DNA from: Simiduia sp. 21SJ11W-1
Lineage (GTDB): Bacteria > Pseudomonadota > Gammaproteobacteria > Pseudomonadales > Cellvibrionaceae
Direction of reading: 5' to 3'
DNA length: 64,000 nucleotides
NCBI RefSeq assembly: GCF_024138675.1
Contig: NZ_CP090959.1
Location: 558,001-622,000, forward strand
Shown here: one piece after another, positions 45,176 through 54,641 of the stretch
Numbering within the stretch: position 1 is the stretch's first letter
How the letters are laid out: every line of letters begins with the position of its first letter
Made by a program: the position numbers and the translations under genes
Notes under the pieces: model-generated
Database searches by the model: none
The model's input: the letters and a program-made list of their open reading frames with translations, nothing else
Told to the model about the DNA's origin: nothing

Positions 45176-46513
45176 TTAAAAATTCAGGTTAAAGGTGGCG
45201 CCGCCACCGGGTGTTGCATGAACGGTGAGCGTGCCGCCGTGGGCCAACATGATTTGCCGGCTCAATGCCAGGCCAACGCCGCTGCCCTCGGTTTTGGTGG
45301 TAAAAAACGGCACGAAAATTTTATCGGCAATATTGTCGGCGATGCCGGGGCCGTTATCTGCCACTTGTATCACCGCGCGCCCGCGCTTGGATAAATGGGC
45401 TTTCAAGGTAAGCGAGGCGGAGGCATGGCCTGCGAGTGCGTGCAGCGCATTTTTTACAAGGTTGATGATCACCTGCTCAATCATATCGCGGTCTAACACC
45501 GCCTCCAGTGAAGAGGGCTCTGTATGGCATTGCAACTGCACCTTGGCCGCAGCGGCCTCGGGCGCCATGAGGGCACGAATATGGGTGAGTAATTCACTGA
45601 TGCTGCAGCGCTGCTTTTGGGGCGTGGGCAGGCGCGTCATCTGCCGGTAGCTGGAAACAAATCCAAGTAAATTTTCTGCGCGCCTTGCCAAGGTGTCTAC
45701 CGCTTGTTGCAAATCGTCAATGTTTTCCTGATTGATTTCCTCTTGCAGCTCGCGGGCCAGGCTACTTGCCGTGTGTGCCAATGAGGAAACCGGGGTAATG
45801 GAATTCATGATTTCATGGGTCAGCACGCGTACCAAATCTTGCCAGGCTTGCAATTGCGCGCCTTCAAGTTCGCTTTGAATATCTTGCAGGCTAATCAGCT
45901 TTTCAGTGGTGGCACTTATGCGCAGCTGTGCTGCGGTAACAATCAGCTGGTGCTCTATATCATCTACCACGCACTTCACCACGCGGCGCTCACCCACAGG
46001 CAGTGTGTGTAGCTGCGCTGCAAAGGTTTGGCCAAATTGTTCCAGCTGGGTTGTGTTCACCACAGGCACTGTGCCGAACAGGCGGCGCGCGGCGTTATTC
46101 CACAGGGTAATGCTGCCGTCATTAAACACTGAGATAAGCGGCACCGGCACGTGCTCCAGCAGGGCCCGCAAATGCCGCAGCTCCTGTTCTTGCTCCGAGC
46201 GCTCGGCGCGAATGCGCGCAAGAATGTCTGTAAAGGTGGTGCCCAACTCGTCAAAGCCCGCGCCTTGGTTGTTGAGATCAAATTGCTGGTTAAAATCGGC
46301 GTAGCGCGCAGCGCCTAAAAAGCGCGCAAGTTCATTGTTGGTGCGGCCAACAAAACGCACAATGGCCCAGCATTGCAATATCACCGCCGCCAAAACCAGC
46401 GCGCAGGTAGCGTAGTAGCCGGGCTGAAACAGCAACCAGGTGAAAGCCAGCAAACTTAGCAGTACCAATGTCAGGCGCAGAGTAAGCACCAGGCTGAAGC
46501 GTTTAAAGGCCAT
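45176..46513 (-). CDS. NtrY-like sensor histidine kinase
   Basis: A 445-residue membrane kinase with two N-terminal transmembrane helices (~10-55), a linker and PAS-like domain (~110-200) and the catalytic core. The H-box [15 protein letters not shown] is of the NtrY type; N-box [11 protein letters not shown]1 DNGPGI and G2 [11 protein letters not shown] are intact. It should phosphorylate the regulator encoded just upstream (11-base overlap). The signal is unknown. Confidence 0.9.
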   Translation of the reverse strand: MAFKRFSLVLTLRLTLVLLSLLAFTWLLFQPGYYATCALVLAAVILQCWAIVRFVGRTNNELARFLGAARYADFNQQFDLNNQGAGFDELGTTFTDILARIRAERSEQEQELRHLRALLEHVPVPLISVFNDGSITLWNNAARRLFGTVPVVNTTQLEQFGQTFAAQLHTLPVGERRVVKCVVDDIEHQLIVTAAQLRISATTEKLISLQDIQSELEGAQLQAWQDLVRVLTHEIMNSITPVSSLAHTASSLARELQEEINQENIDDLQQAVDTLARRAENLLGFVSSYRQMTRLPTPQKQRCSISELLTHIRALMAPEAAAAKVQLQCHTEPSSLEAVLDRDMIEQVIINLVKNALHALAGHASASLTLKAHLSKRGRAVIQVADNGPGIADNIADKIFVPFFTTKTEGSGVGLALSRQIMLAHGGTLTVHATPGGGATFNLNF

Positions 46514-47891
46514 GTTTTTCCATCCTGCGGTAAAGGGCTGCGCGGGTTAGGCCAAGTTCTTTGGCAGCGTGGCTGATGTTGTAGCCGTGCTTTTTTAAGG
46601 CCGTTTGAATAATGCGCTGCTCCTGGCGCACCAGATTTAAATCTTCAGGCAACTCCCGGCTTGCCGATGCCCCGGCATAGGTCTGTTCGGGCGGCATGTC
46701 CAAAGGGAAATCGGCCACTTCAAATTCGGGTGTTTGCGACAAAATAACCGCGCGCTCTATGGCGTGGCGCAAGGCTCGCACGTTGCCCGGCCAGCGGTAG
46801 TGGGTGATGGCAGCCAGGGCTTGTGGGCTGAATTCACGGGGTGCCTGGTGGTATTTCTGGGCGTAAACCCGGGCATAGTGGCGCGCTATGAGGGCGATGT
46901 CCTGCCCGCGCTCACGCAGGGGTGGCAGCTGTAACTCAACGGTATTCAGCCTGAACAATAAATCCTGGCGGAACCGGGTTTCGTCACGCAGTTGCGCCGG
47001 TGGCAGGTTGGTTGCGGCAATCACGCGCACATCAAAGGGTTGCGATTGATTGGCCCCAAGGGGCGTGACGCGGCGCTGCTCAAGCACCGTTAATAATTTG
47101 GCCTGTAAATGCAGCGGCAGGTTGCCCACTTCATCCAAAAACAAGGTGCCGCCATTGGCCGCTAACAATTTGCCAAGCCGATCTTCCTGGGCGCCGGTAA
47201 AGGCCCCTTTGCGGTGGCCAAAGAGCTCGCTTTCAAACAAGGTTTCGGCAACGGCGCCCAAATCGATGGCCATAAACACCTGATCTTTTCGGAGGCTTTG
47301 GGCGTGCAATTGCCGGGCAACCAACTCTTTGCCGGTGCCATTTTCACCCAAAATTAACACGTTGGCATCAGTGGGAGCCGCGCGGGCTACCAGGCCCATC
47401 ACTTGCTGCATGGCGGGGCTTGCACCCAGCAAGGCACTGGTGCGATTGGTATCAGACAGCAGCTGGTTAGCCTGGCGCAGGGTTTGGGTTTGCTTTTGCG
47501 AGGCGCGCAATTTCAGTGCAGCCGATAAAGTGGCCACCACTTTTTCGTTTTGCCAGGGCTTGGCAATAAAATCGGTGGCGCCAAGCTTCATGGCTTCAAC
47601 GGCAATGTTCACCCCGCTGTGCGCGGTAATCATAATCACCACGGCCTGTGGGTCTTGGCTCAGAATTTTTTTAAGCCAGTAAAAGCCTTGCGCACCATCA
47701 GATTCGCCGGGGCTGAAATTCATATCCAGCAAAATGGCGTCAAAGTCGTGCTCGGCCAAAAGCTGTGGCAGTTGGCAGGGGTCGCCGGTGGTGGTGATTT
47801 TTGCCAGGTGCCGCTTGAGCAGCAATTGGCCGGCGGTTCGAATGTCTGGATCGTCATCCACTATCAGCAGGTGGCCGCTGCGTTCACTCAT
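46503..47891 (-). CDS. Sigma-54-dependent response regulator (NtrC family)
   Basis: A 462-residue activator: receiver domain with the phosphoacceptor aspartate in AILLDMNFS (~60), an AAA+ domain with Walker A GENGTGKE, the sigma-54 contact loop GAFTGA and Walker B GGTLFLDEVGNL, and a C-terminal Fis-type helix-turn-helix (HAAKELGLTRAALYRRMEK). I start at ATG 47891 with AAGGAA upstream. It diverges from a MacAB-like transporter operon that has a sigma-54 promoter and two phased dyads, presumably its targets. Confidence 0.94.
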   Translation of the reverse strand: MSERSGHLLIVDDDPDIRTAGQLLLKRHLAKITTTGDPCQLPQLLAEHDFDAILLDMNFSPGESDGAQGFYWLKKILSQDPQAVVIMITAHSGVNIAVEAMKLGATDFIAKPWQNEKVVATLSAALKLRASQKQTQTLRQANQLLSDTNRTSALLGASPAMQQVMGLVARAAPTDANVLILGENGTGKELVARQLHAQSLRKDQVFMAIDLGAVAETLFESELFGHRKGAFTGAQEDRLGKLLAANGGTLFLDEVGNLPLHLQAKLLTVLEQRRVTPLGANQSQPFDVRVIAATNLPPAQLRDETRFRQDLLFRLNTVELQLPPLRERGQDIALIARHYARVYAQKYHQAPREFSPQALAAITHYRWPGNVRALRHAIERAVILSQTPEFEVADFPLDMPPEQTYAGASASRELPEDLNLVRQEQRIIQTALKKHGYNISHAAKELGLTRAALYRRMEKHGL

Positions 47892-47908
47892 GGGAAGTTC
47901 CTTTTTTA

Positions 47909-47947
47909 CTGTCCGCAATCGTACAGCGAGTGTTCGTATTCGTACAG
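47909..47947. promoter_or_regulatory. Two phased dyads, candidate activator sites
   Basis: CTGTCCGCAATCGTACAG (47909-47926) and GTGTTCGTATTCGTACAG (47930-47947) are imperfect dyads of the form TGTnCGnnnnCGnACA whose centres are exactly 21 bases, two helical turns, apart. They lie ~60-100 bases upstream of the sigma-54 promoter and in front of the regulator gene, the expected position for NtrC-type enhancer sites. Confidence 0.65.
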
Positions 47948-48009
47948 TTGGCAGGCGGGCTCAATCGTCTTTTTTATGTAAGTGCTTATTATCGTTAGGG
48001 TTTTTGTGT

Positions 48010-48024
48010 TGGCACTCTGCTTGC
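48010..48024 (+). promoter_or_regulatory. Sigma-54 (-24/-12) promoter
   Basis: TGGCAC, five bases, then TTGC, a perfect fit to the -24/-12 consensus with GG and GC 12 bases apart. It lies 72 bases before the adaptor gene of the transporter operon. Confidence 0.88.
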
Positions 48025-48095
48025 AAATATACCTGTAGCAATGCGGGTGTACCGATTCAGGTGGCCTGTCGGGAAGTTACAGCAGGATTAATGCA

Positions 48096-49406
48096 ATGGA
48101 AAACTCACAAGCCATACCGCTTCGCGCCACCAAGGCGAGCTCGGGTGCTGCCATGGATCGCGTGGTGGTCACGCCCCAGCGGCGCTGGCTTAAAATATTG
48201 ATGATGGCCGCGGGCGGCCTGGCAGTTGCGGTACTCATTGGGCTTGCCATCGGCGCCGGGCAAAATCGGGCTTACACCATCGATGGCGATCGCCTGCAGC
48301 TGGCCCAGGTGCACTCGGGTATCTTTGAAGATTTTATTCCCGTGCGCGCACGGGTAACGCCGCTAAACACGGTTTTTTTGGACGCCATTGAGGGCGGGCG
48401 CATTGAGCGGGTGCTGGTGGAAGACGGCGCACTCCTGGCCGCCGGCGACCCCATTGTAGAGCTCTCCAACACAAGCCTGCAGCTAGAGGTTACCCGCAAC
48501 GAGGCCGCGGTGACCGAGCAGTTGAACAACATGCGCAGCATTGAATTGCAGCTGGAGCAAAACCGGCTGTCGCACAAGCGAAATCTTGTGGAAATTAACT
48601 ATCAGATAACCCGCCTCACGCGTCTGGTAAGCCGCCAGCGCAAGCTCAGTGAAAGCCAATCCATTTCGCTATCGCAATTGCAAGATACCGAAGACGAGCT
48701 TGCCTATTACCAAGCGCGCCGCCAGGTCACCTTGGAGAGCCAGCAAACCGATGCCCGCATGCAAGATGCGCAGTTGGCGTTTCTTCGCTCGGCCGCTGTG
48801 CGCCTTGAACAAAATCTGGAGTTTTCGCGCGCCAATTTGGATGCGTTGAAAGTGCGCGCGCCGGTGGCGGGCAAACTTTCGGGCTTTAGTGCCGAGGTTG
48901 GCCAGAGTATTGATCGCGGCGGGCGACTGGGCCAAATAGACGATCCGGATAACTACAAATTGATGGCCGGTATCGATGAGTTTTACCTGGGCCGGGTAGA
49001 TATTGGACAGCGCGCAAGTTTTGATATGGCCGGCAATAGTTACCAGGTGGAAGTGGCAAAAATCTACCCGCACGTAAGTAACGGCCAGTTCCAGGTTGAT
49101 TTGCTTTTCCCCGGGCAGGAGCCCGCCGGCATCCGCCGCGGCCAGACGCTACAGCTGAAGCTCATGTTGGGCGACGCCGAGCCCGCCACCCTCATTCCCA
49201 ACGGCGCCTTCTACCAGGATACCGGTGGCCAATGGGTATTCGTGGTGACAGATGACGGCCAGGGTGCCATGCGCCGCAACGTGCGCCTGGGCCGCAGGAA
49301 CGCCCGCTTCATTGAAGTGATTGAAGGCTTGGAGGTGGGTGAGCAGATAGTGACTTCCCCTTACAGCAGTTTCATAGATATGGACAGATTAGTGTTGTCG
49401 CACTGA
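48096..49406 (+). CDS. Periplasmic adaptor (MacA/HlyD-like) of an ABC efflux system
   Basis: A 436-residue membrane-fusion protein. One N-terminal transmembrane helix (~30-52), lipoyl-like halves around a long coiled coil (~110-245: VTEQLNNMRSIELQLEQN to QNLEFSRANLDALKVRAPV), then beta-barrel and membrane-proximal domains. It would link the inner-membrane permease below to an outer-membrane channel. An AGGA lies nine bases before ATG 48096; expression is probably sigma-54 dependent. First gene of a three-gene operon. Confidence 0.87.
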   Translation: MENSQAIPLRATKASSGAAMDRVVVTPQRRWLKILMMAAGGLAVAVLIGLAIGAGQNRAYTIDGDRLQLAQVHSGIFEDFIPVRARVTPLNTVFLDAIEGGRIERVLVEDGALLAAGDPIVELSNTSLQLEVTRNEAAVTEQLNNMRSIELQLEQNRLSHKRNLVEINYQITRLTRLVSRQRKLSESQSISLSQLQDTEDELAYYQARRQVTLESQQTDARMQDAQLAFLRSAAVRLEQNLEFSRANLDALKVRAPVAGKLSGFSAEVGQSIDRGGRLGQIDDPDNYKLMAGIDEFYLGRVDIGQRASFDMAGNSYQVEVAKIYPHVSNGQFQVDLLFPGQEPAGIRRGQTLQLKLMLGDAEPATLIPNGAFYQDTGGQWVFVVTDDGQGAMRRNVRLGRRNARFIEVIEGLEVGEQIVTSPYSSFIDMDRLVLSH

Positions 49407-49437
49407 TCAACGCCCACAAAAAAGAAAGGAAAATACC

Positions 49438-50121
49438 ATGATTAAAATGCACAACATGTCGCAAATATTTCGCACCGACGCCGTAGAAACCGTGGCCCTT
49501 AACAACATTAATATTGAAATTGCCGAGGGTGAATTTGTAGCCATTATGGGGCCTTCGGGCTGCGGAAAATCCACCTTGCTCAACATTTTAGGCATGCTCG
49601 ATTCGCCCACCCAGGGTAAGTACCTGTTTAAGGGTGAAGATGTTGCAGGTTATGGCGAGTCGAAGCTGGCGGCCATTCGAAAGCGCAACATCGGGTTTAT
49701 TTTTCAATCTTTTAATTTAATTGATGAGCTGAGTGTTGCTGAAAATATCGAGCTTGCGCTCTTGTACCACGGTATTTCGAGCTCAGAGCGCGCCCGCAGG
49801 GTCGCCGAGGTGATGGATCGCGTGGGCATAGCGCACCGCGCAAGCCACATGCCAAGCCAACTCTCGGGTGGCCAGCAGCAGCGCGTGGCGGTTGCACGCG
49901 CGGTGGTGGGCAAGCAATCGTTGATTTTGGCCGATGAACCCACCGGCAACCTGGATTCGGCCCATGGCCAAGAGGTGATGGAAATGCTGCAGCGCCTGAA
50001 CGCAGAGGGTTCCACCATTGTGATGGTTACCCACAGCCCGGCCCACGCCGACTATGCCAAGCGCACCATTAATCTTTTCGATGGCCAGGTAGTAACTGAA
50101 AACCTGCGCGCCGTCGTGTAA
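49438..50121 (+). CDS. ABC transporter ATPase (MacB/LolD-like)
   Basis: A 227-residue ATPase with Walker A GPSGCGKST, Q-loop, signature LSGGQQQRVAVARA, Walker B LILADEPTGNLD and an H-loop in VTHSPAHA. It belongs to the group that powers FtsX-type permeases. Thirty-one bases after the adaptor gene, ten before the permease. Confidence 0.93.
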   Translation: MIKMHNMSQIFRTDAVETVALNNINIEIAEGEFVAIMGPSGCGKSTLLNILGMLDSPTQGKYLFKGEDVAGYGESKLAAIRKRNIGFIFQSFNLIDELSVAENIELALLYHGISSSERARRVAEVMDRVGIAHRASHMPSQLSGGQQQRVAVARAVVGKQSLILADEPTGNLDSAHGQEVMEMLQRLNAEGSTIVMVTHSPAHADYAKRTINLFDGQVVTENLRAVV

Positions 50122-50131
50122 GGAGCTCACC

Positions 50132-52630
50132 ATGTTCAAGAACTACCTGCAGGTGGCCTTGCGCAACCTGGTCAAACACAAACTTTACAGTGCCATTAAT
50201 ATTGTGGGTTTGGCCGTAGGCCTTGCCGCATGCATTTTGATTACGCTGTTTGTGCGCGATGAATTTACCTACGACACCCAATGGGCCAAGGCTGAAAAAA
50301 TTTACCGCCTAAACACCACCTTTGCCATTCCCGGGCGCGAGCCGTTCATCACGGTGTCGGCGCCGGGGCCTGCAAAACAGGCGCTACTTGACTACTTTGG
50401 TGAAGACATTCTGCACACTGCGCGCATAACCAATATGCACCCGGTGGTACGCTACGGCGATAGGGTAAATGAAGAAACCATAGTCTGGGCCGACAGTGCC
50501 TTTGCTGAAATGATCGATTTCCCCGTTGTGTCCGGCAACATCAAGGCCGCGTTGGGCGACAATGCAAGCCTTGTGGTAACGGAAGCTTTTGCTAAACGCA
50601 TTTTTGGCACCAACAACCCGCTGGGTGAAGTGGTGAGCATGAGTTTCTACGATACCGTGCGCGATTATCGTGTGGCGGCGGTCATAGAAGATTTGCCCCA
50701 TAACACCATCTTCGATATTGAAGCCATGGTGATGATCGATGAGCAGGATTTCAAATCCTTCCCGTGGATGTTCTCCCAGTGGACGAGCGTAAACCAGTAT
50801 TTGTTTTTCGAGCTAAAAGATGGCGCCAGTATTGAAGCGCTGCACGCGCGCATGCCAGACTTTGTTGATCACTACATCAAGCTGCCACCTGCGGCAGGCA
50901 TTAAGGGCAAGGCCTCTGATTTAATCACCATGACGCCGCAGCGCCTGCTGGATATTCAATTGAACCCTCACGGGCCTGTGGGCGGTGAGATGAAGCCCAC
51001 TGGCAGTATTGATAATGTCATGCTATTTGCGGCCGTGGCTGCGTTGATTTTGATTATTGGCTGTATCAATTTTATGAACCTGGCCACCGCTAAATCTACC
51101 CAGCGTGCAAAGGAGGTTGCGCTGCGCAAAGTGCTGGGTGCAAGCCGGCCACAACTGGTTGGCCAGTTTATGGGTGAGTCTTTATTGCTTGCGCTGTTGG
51201 GCTTGTTTTTCGGCGTGGTGTTAGTGGAGCTTGTGTTGCCCGCTTTCGGCAATTACGTGGGCAAAACACTGGTGCTGGACTACACCGACGCAGCCAATTG
51301 GTTATTGCTTTTAGGGCTGATAGTCATAGTGGGGTTGCTGGGTGGTGCCTACCCTGCCTTGGTGCTTTCGGGGTTTCAGCCAGCGCGGGTACTCAAGGCC
51401 AATAAATCTGCAGAAACCCGCGGTTCTGCCAACTTGCGCCAGGTGCTGGTAATCGCCCAATTTGCCATTTCCGTGTCGCTAATTATTTGTACCTGCCTTG
51501 TGTACGGGCAAAAGTTCTACCTGATGAATATGGATGCAGGCTTCAGCAAAGACCAGCAGCTACTGGTGCATAATCTGGGTAATGCCGGGGTGCGGGACAA
51601 ACGCGATGTGATCAAGCAGCGCATAGGTCAACTGCCCGGTGTGGAGTCTGTGGCGCTGCACGCAGATCCACCGGCTTCGGGTAATGAAAGCAATATTTCA
51701 GTGCGTATTCCCGGTGATGAAAGCCAGCAAAGCCAGTTAATTGGCGTGCAATCAATAGATCACGATTTTTTTCCCACCTATGAAATTCCACTGCTTGCCG
51801 GTCGCAACTACGACATCAATCGCCCGGCCGATGGAATGCCTGCCCCTGAAAGTTTGGTGCCGGGTCAAAAAGGCCAAGGTACCATTATTGTGAACGAAAG
51901 TGCGTTGGGTAAATTTGGTTTTGGCACGCCCGAGCAGGCGCTTGGTAAGGTGATTGAGGTGGGCGTTGATTTTAATCCGAATCAACCCACTATGGTCGAC
52001 CTCACCATTATTGGTGTGGTGCCCGATATGCACTTTCAAAGCCTGCGTCGGGTGGTGCGGCCGGAAATTTATCAGCTTAATGCCAACAACTGGCGCACCT
52101 TGACGGTCAGGTTTTCAGGTAATGGCAACCAATTGGTAAAAGATATTCAGGAGGTATGGCGCTCGCAAGTAACCGATGAGCCTTTTCGCCACCAGTTTGT
52201 GGTTGATCGTATGGCCGGTGAATTCGAACAGGAAAGTCGTCAGTCCACGCTCCTTGGTATCTTCGCGGGTTTGGCCATTGTAATAGCCTGCCTTGGGCTT
52301 TACGGCTTGGCGGCATTTACTGCCGAGCGGCGCACTAAGGAAATTGGCATTCGCAAGGTGATGGGTGCCCGTGCTCGCGACATAGTGGCCTTGATGCTGT
52401 GGCAATTTTCCAAGCCTGTGCTGTTGGCCAATGTGATTGCCTGGCCACTTGCGAGCTGGATTATGATTAACTGGTTATCGCAATTTCCCTACCGCTTAGA
52501 TAGCTGGGTGCTCATACCCGTATGTCTTGTGGCGGGCGCTTTGGCCTTGGCCATCGCCTGGTTGACAGTGGGCGGCAACGCGGCCCGGGTGGCAATGGCT
52601 AACCCCGTAAAAGCCTTGCGATACGAGTAA
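50132..52630 (+). CDS. FtsX/MacB-type ABC permease, duplicated
   Basis: An 832-residue permease made of two MacB-like units: TM helix (~20-42), periplasmic core (~60-270), three-helix FtsX block (~290-410, with AKEVALRKVLGASRPQLV), a further core (~440-690) and a second FtsX block (~705-825, with RTKEIGIRKVMGARARD). Eight transmembrane helices are expected. Such permeases do not pump through the membrane but drive periplasmic substrates outward (mechanotransmission); candidates are antimicrobial peptides, lipids or signals. Confidence 0.88.
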   Translation: MFKNYLQVALRNLVKHKLYSAINIVGLAVGLAACILITLFVRDEFTYDTQWAKAEKIYRLNTTFAIPGREPFITVSAPGPAKQALLDYFGEDILHTARITNMHPVVRYGDRVNEETIVWADSAFAEMIDFPVVSGNIKAALGDNASLVVTEAFAKRIFGTNNPLGEVVSMSFYDTVRDYRVAAVIEDLPHNTIFDIEAMVMIDEQDFKSFPWMFSQWTSVNQYLFFELKDGASIEALHARMPDFVDHYIKLPPAAGIKGKASDLITMTPQRLLDIQLNPHGPVGGEMKPTGSIDNVMLFAAVAALILIIGCINFMNLATAKSTQRAKEVALRKVLGASRPQLVGQFMGESLLLALLGLFFGVVLVELVLPAFGNYVGKTLVLDYTDAANWLLLLGLIVIVGLLGGAYPALVLSGFQPARVLKANKSAETRGSANLRQVLVIAQFAISVSLIICTCLVYGQKFYLMNMDAGFSKDQQLLVHNLGNAGVRDKRDVIKQRIGQLPGVESVALHADPPASGNESNISVRIPGDESQQSQLIGVQSIDHDFFPTYEIPLLAGRNYDINRPADGMPAPESLVPGQKGQGTIIVNESALGKFGFGTPEQALGKVIEVGVDFNPNQPTMVDLTIIGVVPDMHFQSLRRVVRPEIYQLNANNWRTLTVRFSGNGNQLVKDIQEVWRSQVTDEPFRHQFVVDRMAGEFEQESRQSTLLGIFAGLAIVIACLGLYGLAAFTAERRTKEIGIRKVMGARARDIVALMLWQFSKPVLLANVIAWPLASWIMINWLSQFPYRLDSWVLIPVCLVAGALALAIAWLTVGGNAARVAMANPVKALRYE

Positions 52631-52643
52631 CATTAACACGCAG

Positions 52644-52679
52644 GGGCGGTGGCAATAGAATGTGTCATCGCCCTTTTTT
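52644..52679 (+). terminator. Terminator of the transporter operon
   Basis: A GGGCGGTG/CATCGCCC stem with one G-T pair, a 14-base loop and six T residues, 14 bases after the permease stop. The remaining gap to 52912 shows no gene. Confidence 0.75.
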
Positions 52680-52912
52680 GTTGCCAGATATTGGGTAGGC
52701 GCATAGTGGCCCAGCCGTCGGGTTTATCGCGCGCACATGCACTGGATGAATTTTGCACCCAAGGTACTTGCCTGGTACATAGTGCCGGTTCCGAATATGA
52801 GCCGCTATGATTGCCTGAATATTTGCAGCTTGACTTAAACGGATTTTCATCAGCCAATGCTCATATTGAAACGCCCTGTGATCTATCTCTTGATGCCTGC
52901 TAAACAGGGCAA

Positions 52913-53767
52913 TTACTCATTGGATTGCCTGCAGTGCAGGCTGGCTGCCTGATAACCCCATTGAATCCACGCCTCGTCGCCTTTTTGGGCAAATATTTCG
53001 TTGCGCCCGTGGTAGAGGGTTTTGGGTTGTTGGGTATCGCGCAACATCAGCGACGTGCTGTCGCCGCGCTCGGCAATAAGTGTGGGCGGTTGGGTGTCGA
53101 AAAAGGTGATGATGAATTCGTTTTTAGGGTCGTTTTCGCAGTAAAAACTTACCGGGCCTTGGTAATTAACCAGCCGGTACCGGGCCTGTAGCTCGGCGAT
53201 GCGCTGGGTGTAATTTTGCGAAACACAGGCCTGTTTGTCTGCGGCCTTCCAGCAATCGTTGCGGCCTTTTATCCAGCCCCGTTGTTCGGCGGCAAGCCGT
53301 GGCGGGTGTTCATTGGTGGCCTTTTGCTTCGCTTGTTGGTAAACCTTGGCAAGTTGCTGGTCTAGTTCTGCCAATGTGCTGTTGCTGCAGATCATTTGCT
53401 CAACGTCGGTTAGAGATGATTGCTTGCAATCAAAGCTTGGGGCGGCAATGGACGCTGAATTGAACACCTGCTCGTGAATGTACTCACACCAGGCGCGGCT
53501 GTTGCGCGCAGGTGTTGTGGGTTTACCGCGAATGCCTAGTTTAAATTCAATCACCGATTGCCATTCCAGAGAGCCGAGGTCTGGCCCGTGGCCCTGGCCG
53601 TCGCCTGTGCTGATTTTTTCATCTACCGCTTGATACCATTGGGGCGAGCAAAGTGGCTCGCTATTTACCTCGCTTGTTTTGTTGGCGTGGGAGGCTGTGC
53701 AGCCAGTGAGTACCATCAGCAACAGCAGGGCCGAGCAAAACTTGGTCAGGTTAAAGGGCGAAATCAT
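52913..53767 (-). CDS. Lipoprotein with LprI-like and MliC-like lysozyme-inhibitor domains
   Basis: A 284-residue lipoprotein (lipobox VLTGC; start ATG 53767 with GGAG upstream). The middle (~110-200) is a DUF1311/LprI-type domain with the expected cysteines (FDCKQSSLTDVEQMICSN; AEQRGWIKGRNDCW). The C-terminal ~75 residues resemble MliC, the c-type lysozyme inhibitor (VSFYCENDPKN, then EIFAQKGDEAWIQWG). Both families block lysozyme, so it probably protects the wall. The first ~80 residues are unassigned. Confidence 0.78.
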   Translation of the reverse strand: MISPFNLTKFCSALLLLMVLTGCTASHANKTSEVNSEPLCSPQWYQAVDEKISTGDGQGHGPDLGSLEWQSVIEFKLGIRGKPTTPARNSRAWCEYIHEQVFNSASIAAPSFDCKQSSLTDVEQMICSNSTLAELDQQLAKVYQQAKQKATNEHPPRLAAEQRGWIKGRNDCWKAADKQACVSQNYTQRIAELQARYRLVNYQGPVSFYCENDPKNEFIITFFDTQPPTLIAERGDSTSLMLRDTQQPKTLYHGRNEIFAQKGDEAWIQWGYQAASLHCRQSNE

Positions 53768-53986
53768 AAGCGAGCGCTCCGTGGCAGATGCGTTTATGGC
53801 AATGTTCAATGGCGATAGCAGTAGGGGTTTTGCAGCCAGCCTACAGCCGAGCCTAGCGTTTGCATGCAGTCAGGTCAAAGCCAAGGGTTGCAGTATTTAA
53901 ACGGGCCCTGCGGTTTTACTGCTGCGGTGGGCCGGGCCTTGAGGTAAGCTGTGCGCCTTTATTGTTGCAACCAACGAGAGTATTGC

Positions 53987-54613
53987 ATGAAATTGTTACA
54001 GGTCCCCGAATTCGACATTCAATCTGTGAAAGGGTTTCTTGCCGATGACGAAGGTGAGGGGCTGTACCAGCTGGCATTGACCGCCAGTCAAATGGGCCCG
54101 TGCCTTGAGGTGGGCAGCTATTGCGGCAAATCCACCGTGTATTTGGGAGCCGCCTGCCAGCAGCAGGGGCAAACATTATTTGCAGTAGATCATCACCGCG
54201 GGTCGGAAGAGCACCAATTGGGTGAGGAGTATCACGATCCGGAACTCTACGATGGCCAAGCACAAAAGATGGATAGTTTTCGCACCTTTCGCGATACACT
54301 GCAGCGCGCGCGATTGGAATACACGGTAGTGCCTGTGGTAGCACCATCGGCGGTGGCCGCACGCCATTGGGCCACACCCTTGGCATTGGTATTTATTGAT
54401 GGCGGCCACGCGCTGGAAACTGCGCTGGCTGATTACCGCAGCTGGGCCGCCCATGTGATACCGGGTGGCTTGCTGTTAATTCACGACATCTTTCCAGACC
54501 CGGCCGATGGCGGCCAGGCACCCTACGATATCTACAAGCTGGCGCTGGCCTCGGGGCTTTTTGAAGCGCTGCCCACCATCAACACCCTGGGTGTATTGCG
54601 CCGTATTGCCTGA
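53987..54613 (+). CDS. Class I SAM-dependent methyltransferase (Methyltransf_24-like)
   Basis: A 208-residue methyltransferase: motif I GPCLEVGSYCGKSTVYLG, FAVDHHRGSEEH as motif II and LVFIDGGHALETALADYRSW, typical of the family that often sits with glycan genes. I start at ATG 53987. It faces the glycosyltransferase-methyltransferase trio on the other strand with a 28-base gap. Confidence 0.85.
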   Translation: MKLLQVPEFDIQSVKGFLADDEGEGLYQLALTASQMGPCLEVGSYCGKSTVYLGAACQQQGQTLFAVDHHRGSEEHQLGEEYHDPELYDGQAQKMDSFRTFRDTLQRARLEYTVVPVVAPSAVAARHWATPLALVFIDGGHALETALADYRSWAAHVIPGGLLLIHDIFPDPADGGQAPYDIYKLALASGLFEALPTINTLGVLRRIA

Positions 54614-54641
54614 GGTTTTTCTGAGCGCAGTTATTGCGCTG

